Origin: Cymodocea nodosa
Taxonomy: Eukaryota > Streptophyta > Magnoliopsida > Alismatales > Cymodoceaceae
Direction: 5' to 3'
DNA length: 64,000 nt
Assembly (NCBI GenBank): GCA_036874045.1
Contig: CM072345.1
Location: 2,629,501 to 2,693,500 of the forward strand
Shown: positions 10,664-21,875 of the stretch, in pieces
Layout of the letters: each line of letters begins with the position of its first letter
Position numbering within the stretch: the first letter of the stretch is position 1
Made by a program: the position numbers and the translations under genes
Notes under the pieces: generated by a model
Told to the model about the DNA's origin: nothing
The model's database searches: none
Seen by the model: the letters and a program-made list of their open reading frames with translations, nothing else

Positions 10664-11161
10664 ATGGTCTTGTTTATTGTATTTTGGTTTGTTATAAGGT
10701 AGTTTTAGAATTTAATGTCTTTATCATTAAAATAACAAAAAAAACAAAAAAACAAAAACAAAACAAAACAAAATATCTATTTTCGAATTATAATTTTTTA
10801 GTAGTTAAGAATTTATGAAATTCTAATTTTTATTGAAGTCAATTTATTTAAAAAAAATTTAGAAAAGATTACTTAAGGACAGTTAAATTGATTCAATATG
10901 AGTGCCAACTATATTTTTGTTACTTATGTATATACTATTACAGAGATTTTAATAAGAAAATACATAGAAAGTATGTACTTTTTATTATAGGAAAGTTATT
11001 AACATTCTACTAGAAATATTAAGTTTTGCGGTTGCCTCTAATTTAATTTACTGTCTTGTTTTATTTTTTATTTGTTTTTGTCTGTAATTACTTGAGTAAT
11101 TAAGTCCGTTGGGGGATCTTAAACCCTAGTCACTTAAACCAACTAGTTTGGGATGTGTTGA
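10664..11161 (+). other. AT-rich spacer after S2 RNase H
   Basis: Contains an A-rich CAAAA tract (10735-10775) and otherwise nothing I recognise. The junction between S2 and the 5'-truncated S1 must lie in here, but no LTR or primer site is visible. Confidence 0.5.
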
Positions 11162-13241
11162 CTAAAAACTCATTTTGCAAGTAATTCAGATTATATTTTG
11201 CAAGAAAATGAAACTCTGAATGTTAAGGGCTTAAATATTTTATTTTGTGCATTGAGTTATGAACAGTTCAGTAAAGTATCGGCATATAAATCTGCTTATG
11301 AGGTGTGGCATGCATTAGAAGTTTCAGATGAAGGTACTTCTCAAGTTAAAGAGACTAAAATAAACATGTTGATTCATAAGTATGAACTCTTTAAGATGCA
11401 TGAAGATGAAAATGTTTCTAAGATGTTTTCCAGATTTCTTGATATCATAAACTCTTTAAAATGTTTAGGAAAGAATTTTGAATAGAAGGATTTGGTGAGG
11501 AAAATTCTCAAATCCCTAAGTTCTAAATGATCTCAGAAAGTAACATCAATTGAAAAATTACGAGATTTAAATGTTTATACTATGAATGAACTTATAGGAA
11601 ATTTAACAGCTTATGAAGTTCAATTAAATGAATCACTGAGTCAAAATAAACTAAAAATGAAGAAAGAAATAGCCTTCGAAATTAATTCAAATTTTGATAT
11701 ATCTATTGATTCTGACAAGGATTTGATTTTGCTGACTAGAAAATTCAAGAAAGCATGGAAAGCTAGGAAACAGCAAAGGAACAAAAATGATAAACCCTCA
11801 ACGGCAAAATCACTGAATGACAAGAATTCTTCATCTAGAAAGTATGTATGTTACAACTGTAAGAAACCTGAACATCTTTCTCCAAATTATCCTACGAGGA
11901 AAAATGAAAAGCAAAGTAGGACAAATTAAAAGAAGATGGCTCAAAAAACTCAGAAAAAGTTTTACAAGAAAAAGGCTTTGAAGGTCACTTGGGATGACAC
12001 GTCTAAAGAGTCTGAATCTGAGGAATTATCATCAAAATCTTCACATTCAGAAGGAGAACAAGAGTTAGAAGACGTTGCTCATGTGTGCTTTATGGCAGAT
12101 GAGTCTGAGGTAATATCTGATCTTGAAAGTCATTTAGATTTCAACTTTGATGAATTATTATGTGCTTATCATGCATTATTACAAAAACTTAAAGTATGTA
12201 AACTGGAAAATAAGAATATTAGAAAATCTTCATCCATTATGGAAGAAGAAAATTGTTTCCTGTCTACTACTTTAGAAAAGTTTAAATATGATAATGAAAA
12301 TCATGCTAGAGATTTTCAAAAATTTAGATTTAATGAATGTATCTTGCATGAACAAATACAGAATATAAATGTTGAAAAATTAAAGATAGAATTTGAAAAT
12401 GAAATGTTGAGAAACAATATAAATGAACTTGAATTAGAGATAGATAAATTAAAACTGAGAGAGCAAGATTTAAATTCTACCATTGAGAAATGGAATTTAA
12501 GTCAAACTAAGTTAGACAAATTAACTAGTACCCCTACGGTGTCTTATAAATTTGGCTTAGGATTTGATTATCTTGAATGTCAAGCCAATAAAGAATTTAT
12601 TAGTAGCAGTTCAAGTAAATCTAAGACTAAAATTCCTTTTATTATGAAACAAGGTAATAAATATGTAGAAGTAGGTACTTCAAGGGATGAATCATGTAGT
12701 AATAATATAAATCAATGTGATTTGTCAAATTGTACTTCTAACATGACTATTAATGTTTCTAAAAATCTTGTTTCTTGTTCTGGAAATTCAGTTTCTAATG
12801 TTTCTAAAATTTCAGACAATTGTAGTAAACTGAAAATTAAGAAACACGAGGATATAATTCAAAAAACTGGTATTAGACCAATTACTCATTCTGCATGTGA
12901 TAAAACTAAAAATTCTTGTGTAGAAAAAGATTTTGTATGTACAGAAAATGTTAATACAAGTACAAAATCTTGGTATGAACTTACTGAAATGTATGAGAAT
13001 GACCAAAAATTAACAACTGATAAAAATTGGTTTGGTTTTGATTATACTACATTTGAAAACAAAAAGAATGATTGTAAAAGCAATAATATGTGAGTATGAA
13101 GCTAATGATAAATCAATAGTACTTACAACTAATAAGAAAATAAATGATAATGTTAAACTATTTTTAAACAAAAAGAAGAATTATGCGTTTAATGAACTTG
13201 GTCCTCAACAACATTGGGTACCAAGAAAAAGTTTTTCTTAA
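11162..13241 (+). pseudogene. S1 gag polyprotein (N-terminus missing)
   Basis: It opens in the UBN2-type copia gag domain (LFCALSYEQF, SAYEVWHAL, ETKINMLIHKYELFKM, VSKMFSRFLDII). TAG at 11483 and TGA near 11527 break it. A zinc knuckle follows at about 11850 (CYNCKKPEHLSPNYP), whose last Cys is Tyr. A long acidic Ser/Glu segment and an extended coiled coil (about 12140-12510, LEIDKLKLREQDL) come next, then a Ser/Asn/Lys-rich tail ending HWVPRKSFS. The long coiled-coil gag extension is a Sirevirus trait. The 385-codon stretch 11936-13093 is the longest clean frame in the window. A frame change lies near 13090. Confidence 0.8.
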
Positions 13242-14447
13242 TTTGTGTTGCAAGAGGAAACAACATCAAAATGGATCTTGGACAGTGGAGTGTCAAGTCA
13301 CATGACCGAACAAAAAAGTCTATTACAAAATTTTACAAATACCATGAAAGGAAGTGTAACATTTGGAAACAAAAGCAAAGATAAAATCATAGGTATGGGC
13401 AATGTTCAAATAACTCCTACTTATGTTATTTAGAATGTACTATATGTAGAAAACCTAGGATTTAATTTGATGAGTGTCATAAAACTAACTAAAAATGGAT
13501 ATTATGTAGTGTTTGAAGATAATGTATGCAAAATAATTGATAAAAATACAGATAAAATTAAGTTTATTGCTAAAAGAAAAGGTTCTGTATGTATTTTATC
13601 TTTACCTTCTAGTGTAGTTGATTTAAATTCATGTTTGCTAGTGGAAACTAGTGATGCATATCTATGGCATAGAAGGATTGGGCATATAAATATGAAACTG
13701 TTACATAAACTATCTAGAAAACATTTAGTGAGAGGTTTACCAAAGATTAAATACTCAAAGGACTTTATGTGTGATGCATGTGAGTTAGGTAAACTTCACA
13801 AAAACTCTTTTAAATCCAAAACTGATATTTCAAGCAAGAGAGTCTTAGAACTTATACATATGGATTTATTTGGACCAACAAGAACCATGAGTCTTGGTGG
13901 TAAATGGTATGTATTTGTTTTAGTAAATGACTTCTCTAGATACACTTGGGTATATTTTCTAGCATCTAAGATAGAAGTTTTTGAAAAATTTAAAATGTTT
14001 TGCAATTTTGTTCAATATGAGCAGAGTGTCTCTATTCAAAAACTTAGGAGTGATCATGGAACTGAATTTGATAATGATCAAATGGATAACTATTGTAATG
14101 AGCATGGCATTGATCACAAATTTTCTTTTCCAAGAGCACCATGTCAAAATGGCGTTGTTGAGAGAAAGAATAGATCATTTCAAGAAATGGCTAGAACTAT
14201 GTTGAATGAACAAAAGTTACCTCAAAATCTTTGGGCTGAAGTAGTAAATACAGCTTGTTATGTTATTAACAGAAGTCATTTAAGACCTCATGTTAATAAA
14301 ACTCCTTTTGAAATTTTGTTTAATAGGGTTCCAAAAATTTCCTATATGAAACAATTTGGTTGCAAATGTTTTATTCTAAATACTAAGGATAAAAGGGATA
14401 AATTTCAAGCCAAATCGGATGAAGAAATTTTTATAGGTCAAGAATGA
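13242..14447 (+). pseudogene. S1 protease and integrase
   Basis: Protease: WILDSGVSSHMT gives the catalytic DSG, and LYVENLGFNLMSV follows; one TAG lies at about 13431. The integrase HHCC finger is intact (WHRRIGHINM ... CDACELGK). The core has all three acids: HMDLFGPT, SDHGTEFDN, NGVVERKNR. The match continues through LWAEVVNTACYVINR to GCKCFILNTKD and stops at EEIFIGQE, where the sequence jumps to the envelope-like ORF. RT and RNase H are absent, so the deletion joined integrase to envelope. Confidence 0.85.
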
Positions 14448-14471
14448 AAATTTTCTGAAAACTCAAATAAA

Positions 14472-15147
14472 TGAACAGGAGTTTATATTGTCTCTTGAGT
14501 TAATTTTTGAAGTTTTAGGATTAAAGAATGAAGGTGTTGTTGTTACCAACAAATTTGACATGATAAGACAATTAAAATGGAACATTCAGTCTTTATCAAA
14601 AATTCCAGATGTATATTCTGAAATGAGATTAATGGAAAATCTGAATGTAGAGGCAAGGTTTATTGCAAATATATTGCATGCAAGTTTATTTCAGAGAGTT
14701 GGACACAATTTGGAAGTCAGCAGAAGCTGTTTATATGCAACTTATGGCCTGCTGAATAGAATTCAAATAAATTGGTTTGACGTTTTTATGTCTCAACTAC
14801 AGCATATGAGTTCAAAGTTATTTTATGGTGATGCTGTATGTAGAATCCTTGCAAGCCAATTGACTTTATCCAACTGGCCCTTTGAAACTAAAGGCATGAG
14901 AGCATTTAGTGTCAAAGATTTGCAAAAATTCTAGGCCATGCATAAACCTCAACGACAACAACAACAACAACCTGATACAGACCATATACAACAACAACAA
15001 CAACAAAGTTATTCAGTTCAAGCAGAATAGCAAACCCAGCTACCTCTTAACTTAGATGTAGTGTTTAACGACATCAGAAATGATATTAGGCATCTAGGAG
15101 ATAAAATATGTAATGCTATAAGTGATATACTTAGGAGGGATCGATAA
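14472..15147 (+). pseudogene. S1 envelope-like ORF, C-terminal half
   Basis: The frame shows LIFEVLGLKNEG, ARFIANILHASLFQRVGHN, LLNRIQINWFDVFMSQL, KLFYGDAVCRI and FSVKDLQKF. These motifs occur in the same order in the G1, S2 and S3 envelope-like ORFs. After a TAG at 14932 the frame continues through a Gln-rich stretch (CAACAA repeats), a second TAG near 15028 and an amphipathic end (IRHLGDKICNAISDIL) to TAA at 15145. The N-terminal half was lost in the same deletion as RT and RNase H. Function unknown. Confidence 0.65.
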
Positions 15148-15567
15148 CTGTTTTTGTTTGTTTCTGAATACAAAATGTAATGTTTGTATTACTTGTTTGA
15201 TTCATTGAACAATACATTTTTCTGTAAATGTGTTCAATTATTATTCTTGTTTACAGAAATCATTGTTGTAATTCTCTTATATATATATATATATTCTCTG
15301 TAATTATCTTTTTGATTAATGACAAAAAGGGGGAGAAATATTATAAAAAGATGATTATGATCTTAATTGCATATATATATTAAAAAAGGAGATGCTATTT
15401 AAATGGTTATTGTAATCTGACAGATGATAATTAGAAAATTGATACTTATATAATTATTAACATCTGAGAGTTTTAGTTCTGAGAGGTAAAATTTACACAA
15501 ACAATAGAAATAAGCTTAAGTCATACTTGATTTAATATGGTTTTGTCATCATCAAAAAGGGGGAGAT
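15148..15567 (+). other. S1 3' spacer with two polypurine tracts
   Basis: AAAAAGGGGGAG occurs at 15324-15335. The functional-looking copy AAAAAGGGGGAGAT is at 15554-15567, directly before the LTR. (AT)n at 15278-15292. Nothing coding. Confidence 0.75.
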
Positions 15568-17230
15568 TGTTGAGTATTTTTGTTTTGATGATGTGTGCTG
15601 AATGAAAATAATCATATTTGCTCAATTACTATTGCTTGTGAAAAGAAATTAAAATCATCAATTTATACAGAAAAAGCTTACTGATATAAATAATTGTCTG
15701 TATTGGATCTGAAGTTAATAACTAGTCGTTTCGTTGCATTAATTTCTCATTTAGCTAAACGTTAAGTTAACGTGTGTTTTTATTGAAAAGCATGATATGT
15801 TTTAAAGTTATATCTTCTATATCATGAACAGTGCACGTTTAGACAACTCGTTAAGTTAGAGTTTTGTTTGTTTAGAGGTCACGTGAGAACTCGTTAAGTT
15901 AGAGGCTTAATGGTTAAAATAGGTCACGTGAGAACTTGTTAAGTTAGTGAGTAAAAGAAGAGACAATCTCGTTAAGTTAGTGTATACACGTGGTGAAATT
16001 ATAAGTTATGAATGTTGTATTGTATCACTTGAGGTGCACATGTTTAACTCGTTAAGTTAACATAACTAAACGCGTTGAGTTGCTATATTGAACACTAAGG
16101 CAACGCGTTAGGTTAGCGTTATAAACTTAAGTTGTTATTTTTGCACGTGGTAAAATTCTTATTATAAAAACATTTTTTTATTACTAAATCGATGAGTTAA
16201 AGAATTTTTCGGTGACTTACATCCGTAACTATCTTAAACTTAAACTGTTTTCGGTGAATTATCATTTAACCTTCCGAAAGAAAGGTTAAGTTGGTTCGTT
16301 GAGTTAGCATAACACCACGGACTTAGTTCGTTGAGTTAGCTACAGTACTTGTCACGTGAAATGGCACATGAGGAACTCGTTAAGTTAGAAACGTTAAGTT
16401 ATATATATATACTTGTGTTACTCGTTTAGTTAACATTAAAGTAACAACTTCTTATTACACTGATGAAAAATTTTTGGACGAGAAAGTTTATTTTGCAAGA
16501 AATTTTTCAGAGATCCAGGATTAATGATTAAAGAAAATTCGAAATATAAACGTAGGTCAGAACGTGTGTGTTTCGATGAAGGAAAAAGCAAAGACGTGAA
16601 GAAGTGGAAAACTGGTAGTGATTAAACGTGGAGGATATGCATGAAGTTAACATACAATATAAAAGGCATAGAATTCTCGTTGATCAAACTATCCTTGCAC
16701 ACAAAATGAAAATCTTTTCAAGGATCAAACTATCCTTGCACACCAAAAGAAAAATCTTTTTCAGGGATCAAAAACACCTCTTCGGGCAAAATCTCTCAAG
16801 TGGAAGAAAATTCGGTGAAGTAGAAAAAGGTATTATTTATGTCACTGAAGATTTGAAGTATTAGAAGAAATCAAATTCGGTGAAGCATAAAAAGACAAGA
16901 TATTCGTCACTGAAGAATTGCTGAAGAAGAAAGAAGAAGAAGAAGAAGAAGAAAGATCTCAAATAGGGAGAAATGTTTTAAATTCCGTAAATTAGTTTTC
17001 TTTGTTTGTAGTTATGAAATTGTTTAGATGATACATGGTATCGAAATATAATTGCATCTACAATTTCTGAGGAGAATTGAATTGTATATTGTAATTGAAA
17101 CCTTGAATAAAAATGATTTTATGAAAACAATGTTTCAACTTGTTTTTGAGTTTTAAAGTTTCAATTATATTTCAGAAAATATTAAAAATACACAATTCAC
17201 CCCCCTCTTGTGTAGCCATACGATCCTATA
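15568..17230 (+). mobile_element. S1 3' LTR
   Basis: Starts TGTTGAGTATTTT after the polypurine tract and ends CGATCCTATA; the final CA has decayed to TA. It matches 62309-63950 (inverted) and 39648-41206 (inverted). The U3 is dense in CTCGTTAAGTTA, GTTAAC and CACGTG. The end carries the CCCCCCTCTTGTGTA motif before the terminus. Confidence 0.85.
16682..16770. repeat. 41-43 bp tandem repeat inside the S1 LTR
   Basis: GATCAAACTATCCTTGCACAC begins at 16682 and again at 16723, with a degraded third start at 16766. A short ATG frame spans it (16628-16864). The inverted LTR at 62309 has a related frame with the same IQYKRHRILVDQ stretch, but conservation breaks down after it. Confidence 0.6.
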
Positions 17231-18195
17231 GAGAGACTCAAATCTATTTAAGGCTTAGCATCCTCTTTAAGTAAGCTTTTTGACCTTTTAAAGCCAAATC
17301 TACTTAGGGCTTGGCAACCCACATTAAGTACGCCATAGATTCTTTACACTACATTTATTTAGGGGGAGCAATTTCTCATATAATAATTCATCTCTTATGA
17401 ACTATTATATGTTTTCATGAAAGCATCTACATATTTTTAGGAAATATACTTTAATTAAGTACATTTCTGAATTGTTGGTGACTTGTAGTTTTTTTTTAAT
17501 TCTTAAGTATCCGAATTTTTTATTGTTTCGGTAAGTTATATTGCAAGTATCGAACAATTGTGTTTTAAAACGTTCAATAGACTATTTTATTATTTCTTGA
17601 AGTACACATGCCGAAACTATAATGCATGACTTAAGTAGATTTTCGGTAAGTTATCTGTAACTCTCCAAAATGCGTTTAGGTATCGAAAAGTTAGATTTGT
17701 AACTGTTTGAAACATCTCTTTATTATAAAATTGCTTAAGTACACATGTTGTGATTTGGAAGATTGACTTATGTTATCTTTCGGAAGGTTATCTGTAACTC
17801 TCCGAAATACACTTGAGCATTGGATAGTTAGGTTTATAAGTCTCCAAAACTTTCTGAACACCTTAAGTTCAAATTGTGCACGTGTTGAATTTTACTGATT
17901 TATAATGTCTCAGTCGAAACTCGAACAGTTATGCTTAACTCTTCGACTTTTCACACCTATTCCTTCGAGAAACTCAAAAAGTTATCATAAGTCTTCGAGT
18001 TTTCTCACTTTCCACTTAGCCTGAAGTTATTTTCTTTATACGAACAGTTACGCTAAGTATTCTGCAATTGTTGGTTGTAAAACTTGTACAGTTATTGCAA
18101 GCACTCGAGTTTCACAATCTTTACTTCCACTAAGTTCTACAGTGCAAAGCGAAGATTAATCGACAATATCAGGACGTGGAAGAAGACGTGGCAGA
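17231..18195 (+). promoter_or_regulatory. Module-rich region upstream of the S2 envelope-like ORF
   Basis: 17231-17362 carries TTTAGGGGGAGCAATTT, a polypurine-like element, and CTTAGGGCTTGG repeats. From about 17363 the sequence aligns with the gypsy LTR read in the forward sense (TAATGAAAGNATCTA, AGTACATTTCTGAA, CTTAAGTATC, then TTCGGTAAGTTA and CTTAAGTAGA motifs). 17850-18130 has ACTCGAACAGTTA-type units and a TTCTTTATACGAA TATA-like site. An LTR-type regulatory block thus lies just before an internal ORF. Confidence 0.5.
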
Positions 18196-20167
18196 ATGAC
18201 AAAAGTGCAGAAAAGAGAGCTAGAAATTCAAAAAATACAAAGTGAAATCAACGACATCTACTCTAGGTGTACAAGGAATATTGTAGCAAAAAGAAGAATT
18301 AGTGAAAAATGGAAAACTATGCTCCATTGCAGAAGCTGGATAGACATTTTTGTCAGGAATCCCAGCAGATGTGACAAATATTGGCTTACAAGCATATACT
18401 CTAAGGTATTGTGTCACATTAGTGCATAATGTATCTTTTCATACAATGGATAGTTTTTTTACACAATGCTGCAAGCACATATTCTTTTCCTACAGAAAGA
18501 TAGCATGTAGGAAATTTTGATGATACATTTACAGATGATATCCAATTTGATGATATTTTTGATGACAGACACTGAGTCTATTTCATTTGAAGAGGATTGT
18601 ACAGATATTCTTCCTCTTACTATATCTTGAACAGAGACTTTTGAATTTTGGTACAGTTGCTTATACTACACTTTATATATATGGTTATGTCTGTTACAGT
18701 ATATAATATACTTGTTGATAAATGTATATAATCAACAACATACACAGTTACAAATAGAATATGATACTACCAATGTCTCACATATACAAATTTCAAAAAT
18801 ACAGGATGATTCTATTCCACAGACAGATATAGAACATTCTTTCATACAGAGATAGTTGTATAGATCAAATATAGATATACATGTTGCTGATATATAGATT
18901 ATTACAGAGACTGTTGCTAATGAAATGTTTCCAAAAGAACACATACAAGAATTTCAGCAGATTATTGATACAACAATACTAGATACTTCAGACATTTATA
19001 ATAGTTTTGATGGCAATTGCACCAGTTCTTAAAGATCTGCAAATTTAGATGCTGCTAATAATTTTGAAACAAGTCCCATTTCAGAACATCATGACAGGAA
19101 AATACCTAATCCTGAATAGAGTTTAGATGAAAATAGACTATTATGGTTAAAAAATAATTCATGTTATGACAAATTTCAGACATAAAACTTTTACAGTTTT
19201 ATATTCAAGACCAGTTAAGTTTGAAGGGATGGCACATATACGAGAACTATTTGAATTTCAAGGCTTGTTGACTCTACTTCCACAACAGTCAGGCCATCTT
19301 GCTATACCCGAACTTATCAGTTGTTTTTACTCAAACTTAACAGTGGAAGAAAGTATTCCTGTTTCTAATATACAAGACAATGACATATATTTAACTCCAA
19401 ATTTACTTCATCAGGTACTAGGTCTGAAAAATGGAGTTAAATTATTAGAAAGAAAATAGGTTTATTGATTGGGATGGGACATTACACGTTTAGCCAAAGA
19501 TCCAACTGCCAACAAACCATTGACATTACTAAATGACTTAAATGGCCAAGCACGTTTTATTGCAAAAATATTGCATGCTACATTGTTTTAGAGGTTTGGT
19601 CATGGGGCAGAAGTTGGTAGATGTTGTCTTTATGCTACATATGCATTAATAAACCATATACAGGTGAACTGGTATGATATTTTTGTTTCTCATATCTTAC
19701 ATTTGCAAAGTAAATTATTTTATGGTGATACGATTTTGAGAATTGTGGCAAGTCGAACAGATATTACACCTTGGCCACAGAAAAGACTAAAGTCAAGATC
19801 TTTCTCTGCAAAGGAACTCCAAAAATACCAGGAAGTAGATACACATGTCCTTAGACAACAACAACAACAGGATCGGCAAACACAGTCACAGCAGCAACAG
19901 CAACAATCCACACAATTTACAGAAACACAGCAACATACAGATATACAACAAGATATACATATAGATATACAACAATGTATAAATACAGAAATACATACAG
20001 GTATAGATATAGGCATACATACTGAATTTTTACAACAACCATCACAAGTTTCTCAAAATAATTTAGATCAAGCATTACTTGATCAGATAAATAGAGTTAG
20101 TACAGAAATTGCAAAGAAAATTTCAGATACTCTGATTAATATTTTTCGAAGACAAAGAGTCTTGTGA
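18196..20167 (+). pseudogene. S2 envelope-like ORF
   Basis: N-terminal charged part from ATG 18196 (VQKRELEIQKIQSEIND), then a broken stretch to about 19160. The conserved domain is well preserved: ELFEFQGLLTLL, CFYSNLTVEES, LLHQVLGLKNG, ARFIAKILHATLF, HIQVNWYDIFVSH, KLFYGDTILRI, RSFSAKELQKYQ. Then follow a Gln-rich tract (19855-19915), ten or so I/T-rich repeats around DIQQDIHIDIQQ, and a C-terminal amphipathic helix (ISDTLINIF). TAG and TAA codons interrupt near 19457 and 19588. Homologous to the S1, S3 and G1 ORFs. Envelope-like in position only; no signal peptide or clear membrane segment is seen. Confidence 0.7.
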
Positions 20168-20390
20168 TTATATAAATAATGTATTACATGATTTTTTTTT
20201 TGTAATTTGTAACCAAAACTATTATGTAAACTGTTTACTGATTTTAATGTTACGTGATTATTTTTCACAGTTTATGATATTAAACAGTTTATGCTTAATC
20301 CATAAATCCTATGTATGTTTGAAACTATCGTTTTGATTAATATATACTTAGTAAGATTTCTTTCCTTACATTTAACTTGTTTAACTTCCT

Positions 20391-20490
20391 AAAGGGGGAG
20401 AAAATAGTTTTACTTTTTTATAATGCCAAAAAGGGGGAGATATAAATTATGTGACTTATTAGGTTTTGACATCATCAAAAAGGGGGAGAT
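20391..20490 (+). other. Three polypurine tracts of S2
   Basis: AAAGGGGGAG at 20391-20400, AAAAAGGGGGAGA at 20428-20440, and AAAAGGGGGAGAT ending at 20490, directly before the 3' LTR. The last is the expected plus-strand primer. Repeated tracts near the 3' LTR are known in Sireviruses. 20168-20390 holds nothing else. Confidence 0.8.
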
Positions 20491-21689
20491 TGTTAGGTAT
20501 TTAATTTTGATGATATATGCTTTATTAACGTATTTAAATAAGTCTACATAATATTCTCTAAGTATATTTCTCTAAGTATAATAGTTAACAGATTATCGGA
20601 AAGTTTCATTTTTATGTCGGATAAATTAAAGATTTCTAAAGAGTTAGATTTGCAATAGTTAAACTTTCAGATAGTTAACGTTTTGGATAGTTAAACTTTC
20701 GGATAGTTAACATCTCATTTTTGTCGAATACTTTATGTTAAAAACTCGTATAGTTAAGTTATCTACACGTGTGTTTTTAGTGTTTTAAGTTGTCACGTAT
20801 TTTTCATGTGTGTTCAGTAATGAAAAATCGAATAGTTAGATAACTGTTCAAGTTTTTATATGCATGGATAGATAACTATTCGAGTTTTATAAAAGGACTA
20901 ACGAACAAATAAGTTTCTTTGTTTAATCACGTGTTTTGCAGGTGAAAAAACTCGAAGAGTTAAAGGATAAGTGTTCAAGTTTTTACAGGACTTAAAGGAT
21001 AAATGCTCGACTAAATCAAAGACTTAGAAGATATTCTACAAGACTCCAAGAAGATAAAGTTTCGATGTATCTATGAGTGGAGATCGTGGAAACTCAACAA
21101 GATAGTAATTTGGATTAAAGAGAAAATTAGTACGTGGATTATGGATTGTGTATCAAGTGAATGAACATGCTGAACGTGAAAGACAACAGAGTTCGACTAC
21201 AAATAGAGAGTACGAGCTACATTACAGCAGGGGATCCCAATCTCGAAAACCAAGTTTGAATATTCAATCCGGATCCCTAACTGAAAAGTTAAGTTTGAAT
21301 ATTCATATTCTGAAAAGTTCTCCAACATCAGAAGAAGTTTGAAATTCCAAGCAATTTCAGAGGAGTTGCAAACGTAAGAAGTCTGGAAATTCGATAACTA
21401 GAGAAGAAGAGATATAGAAGCTGAGCAAAGACAAAGAAAGATTAGGTTTTATACAATTCGAAATTAGTTTTCAATAAGAGCTTTATTGTTATATTCGAAT
21501 TGTATATCGAACATTTCTGTATCAAAACCGTCAAGAAGGGAATTGAGCTGAAAAGATATTGTAAATTTTATCTTGAAATAAAAGAATAGAATTTCATTTA
21601 CAAGTGTTTTGTGCTCTTGTTTTATCCGCTAGTATTTAATTACTAAAGACACAATTCGCCCCCTCTCTTGTGATACAGATGATCCTACA
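20491..21689 (+). mobile_element. S2 3' LTR
   Basis: 1199 bases from TGTTAGGTATTTAATTTTG to GATCCTACA, followed by the TCTAG duplication. The solo LTR at 57436-58647 is the same family. Motifs include ATCGGAAAG, CGGATAGTTAAC, ACACGTG and the CCCCTCTCTTGTGATACA end common to these LTRs. Confidence 0.9.
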
Positions 21690-21694
21690 TCTAG

Positions 21695-21875
21695 TCACAG
21701 ATATATCAGTTGCATTTAGATTTGATTTATACATAGTAAGCATAGACAGTTATGATGATTTTATATAAATATTACCTATAGCGAGTGATATAGCTAAACC
21801 ACCGACTTCAGAATACGATCAAATTCAATTGGGAATGTAGTATAATGAATATGATGATCCTACTTTATGTCTAAT
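21695..21875 (+). pseudogene. F-box protein ORF (3' part), split by S2 and S3
   Basis: Continues the frame interrupted at 7328. It matches the GA F-box C-terminal part step for step: ISVAFRFDLYIVSID, then IQLGM and YNEYDDPTLCLI. Stops have arisen at 21767 and 21838. It ends at CTAAT (21871-21875), where the S3 LTR enters. The last residues, present in GA as RWWDEISNMDCKRLE, are missing from this window. Confidence 0.85.

Larger units (their letters stand above)
11162..17230 (+). mobile_element. Sirevirus-like copia element S1, 5' truncated
   Basis: Order: gag without its N-terminus, protease, integrase, a deletion that removes RT and RNase H, the second half of an envelope-like ORF, polypurine tracts and a complete 3' LTR. 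The 5' LTR and primer site are missing. It lies inside S2, between pol and the envelope-like ORF. GAGAG at 17231 is the possible right target duplication. Confidence 0.7.
7329..21689 (+). mobile_element. Sirevirus-like copia element S2, damaged and nested
   Basis: The LTRs start TGTTAGGTA and end TCCTACA and are flanked by TCTAG. Contents in order: 5' LTR fragment, integrase end, RT and RNase H, the S1 insertion, module-rich spacer, envelope-like ORF, three polypurine tracts, 3' LTR. Primer site, gag, protease and the first part of integrase are deleted at the 8109 junction. The envelope-like ORF and the AAAAAGGGGGAGAT tract are typical of the Sirevirus (SIRE/Maximus) lineage. Confidence 0.8.

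Noticed and set aside
11136-11150. CCAACTAGTTTG word shared with the GA spacer at about 42600
   Set aside because: Only 12 bases match and the flanks do not align; chance.
16628-16864. Small conserved LTR protein (IQYKRHRILVDQ) also at 62770-62955
   Set aside because: Similarity is explained by LTR homology, and the frames diverge through indels soon after the shared part.
19720-20016. Cys-rich antisense frame over the S2 envelope-like ORF
   Set aside because: It is the mirror of the Gln/Ile/Thr-rich repeats on the coding strand.
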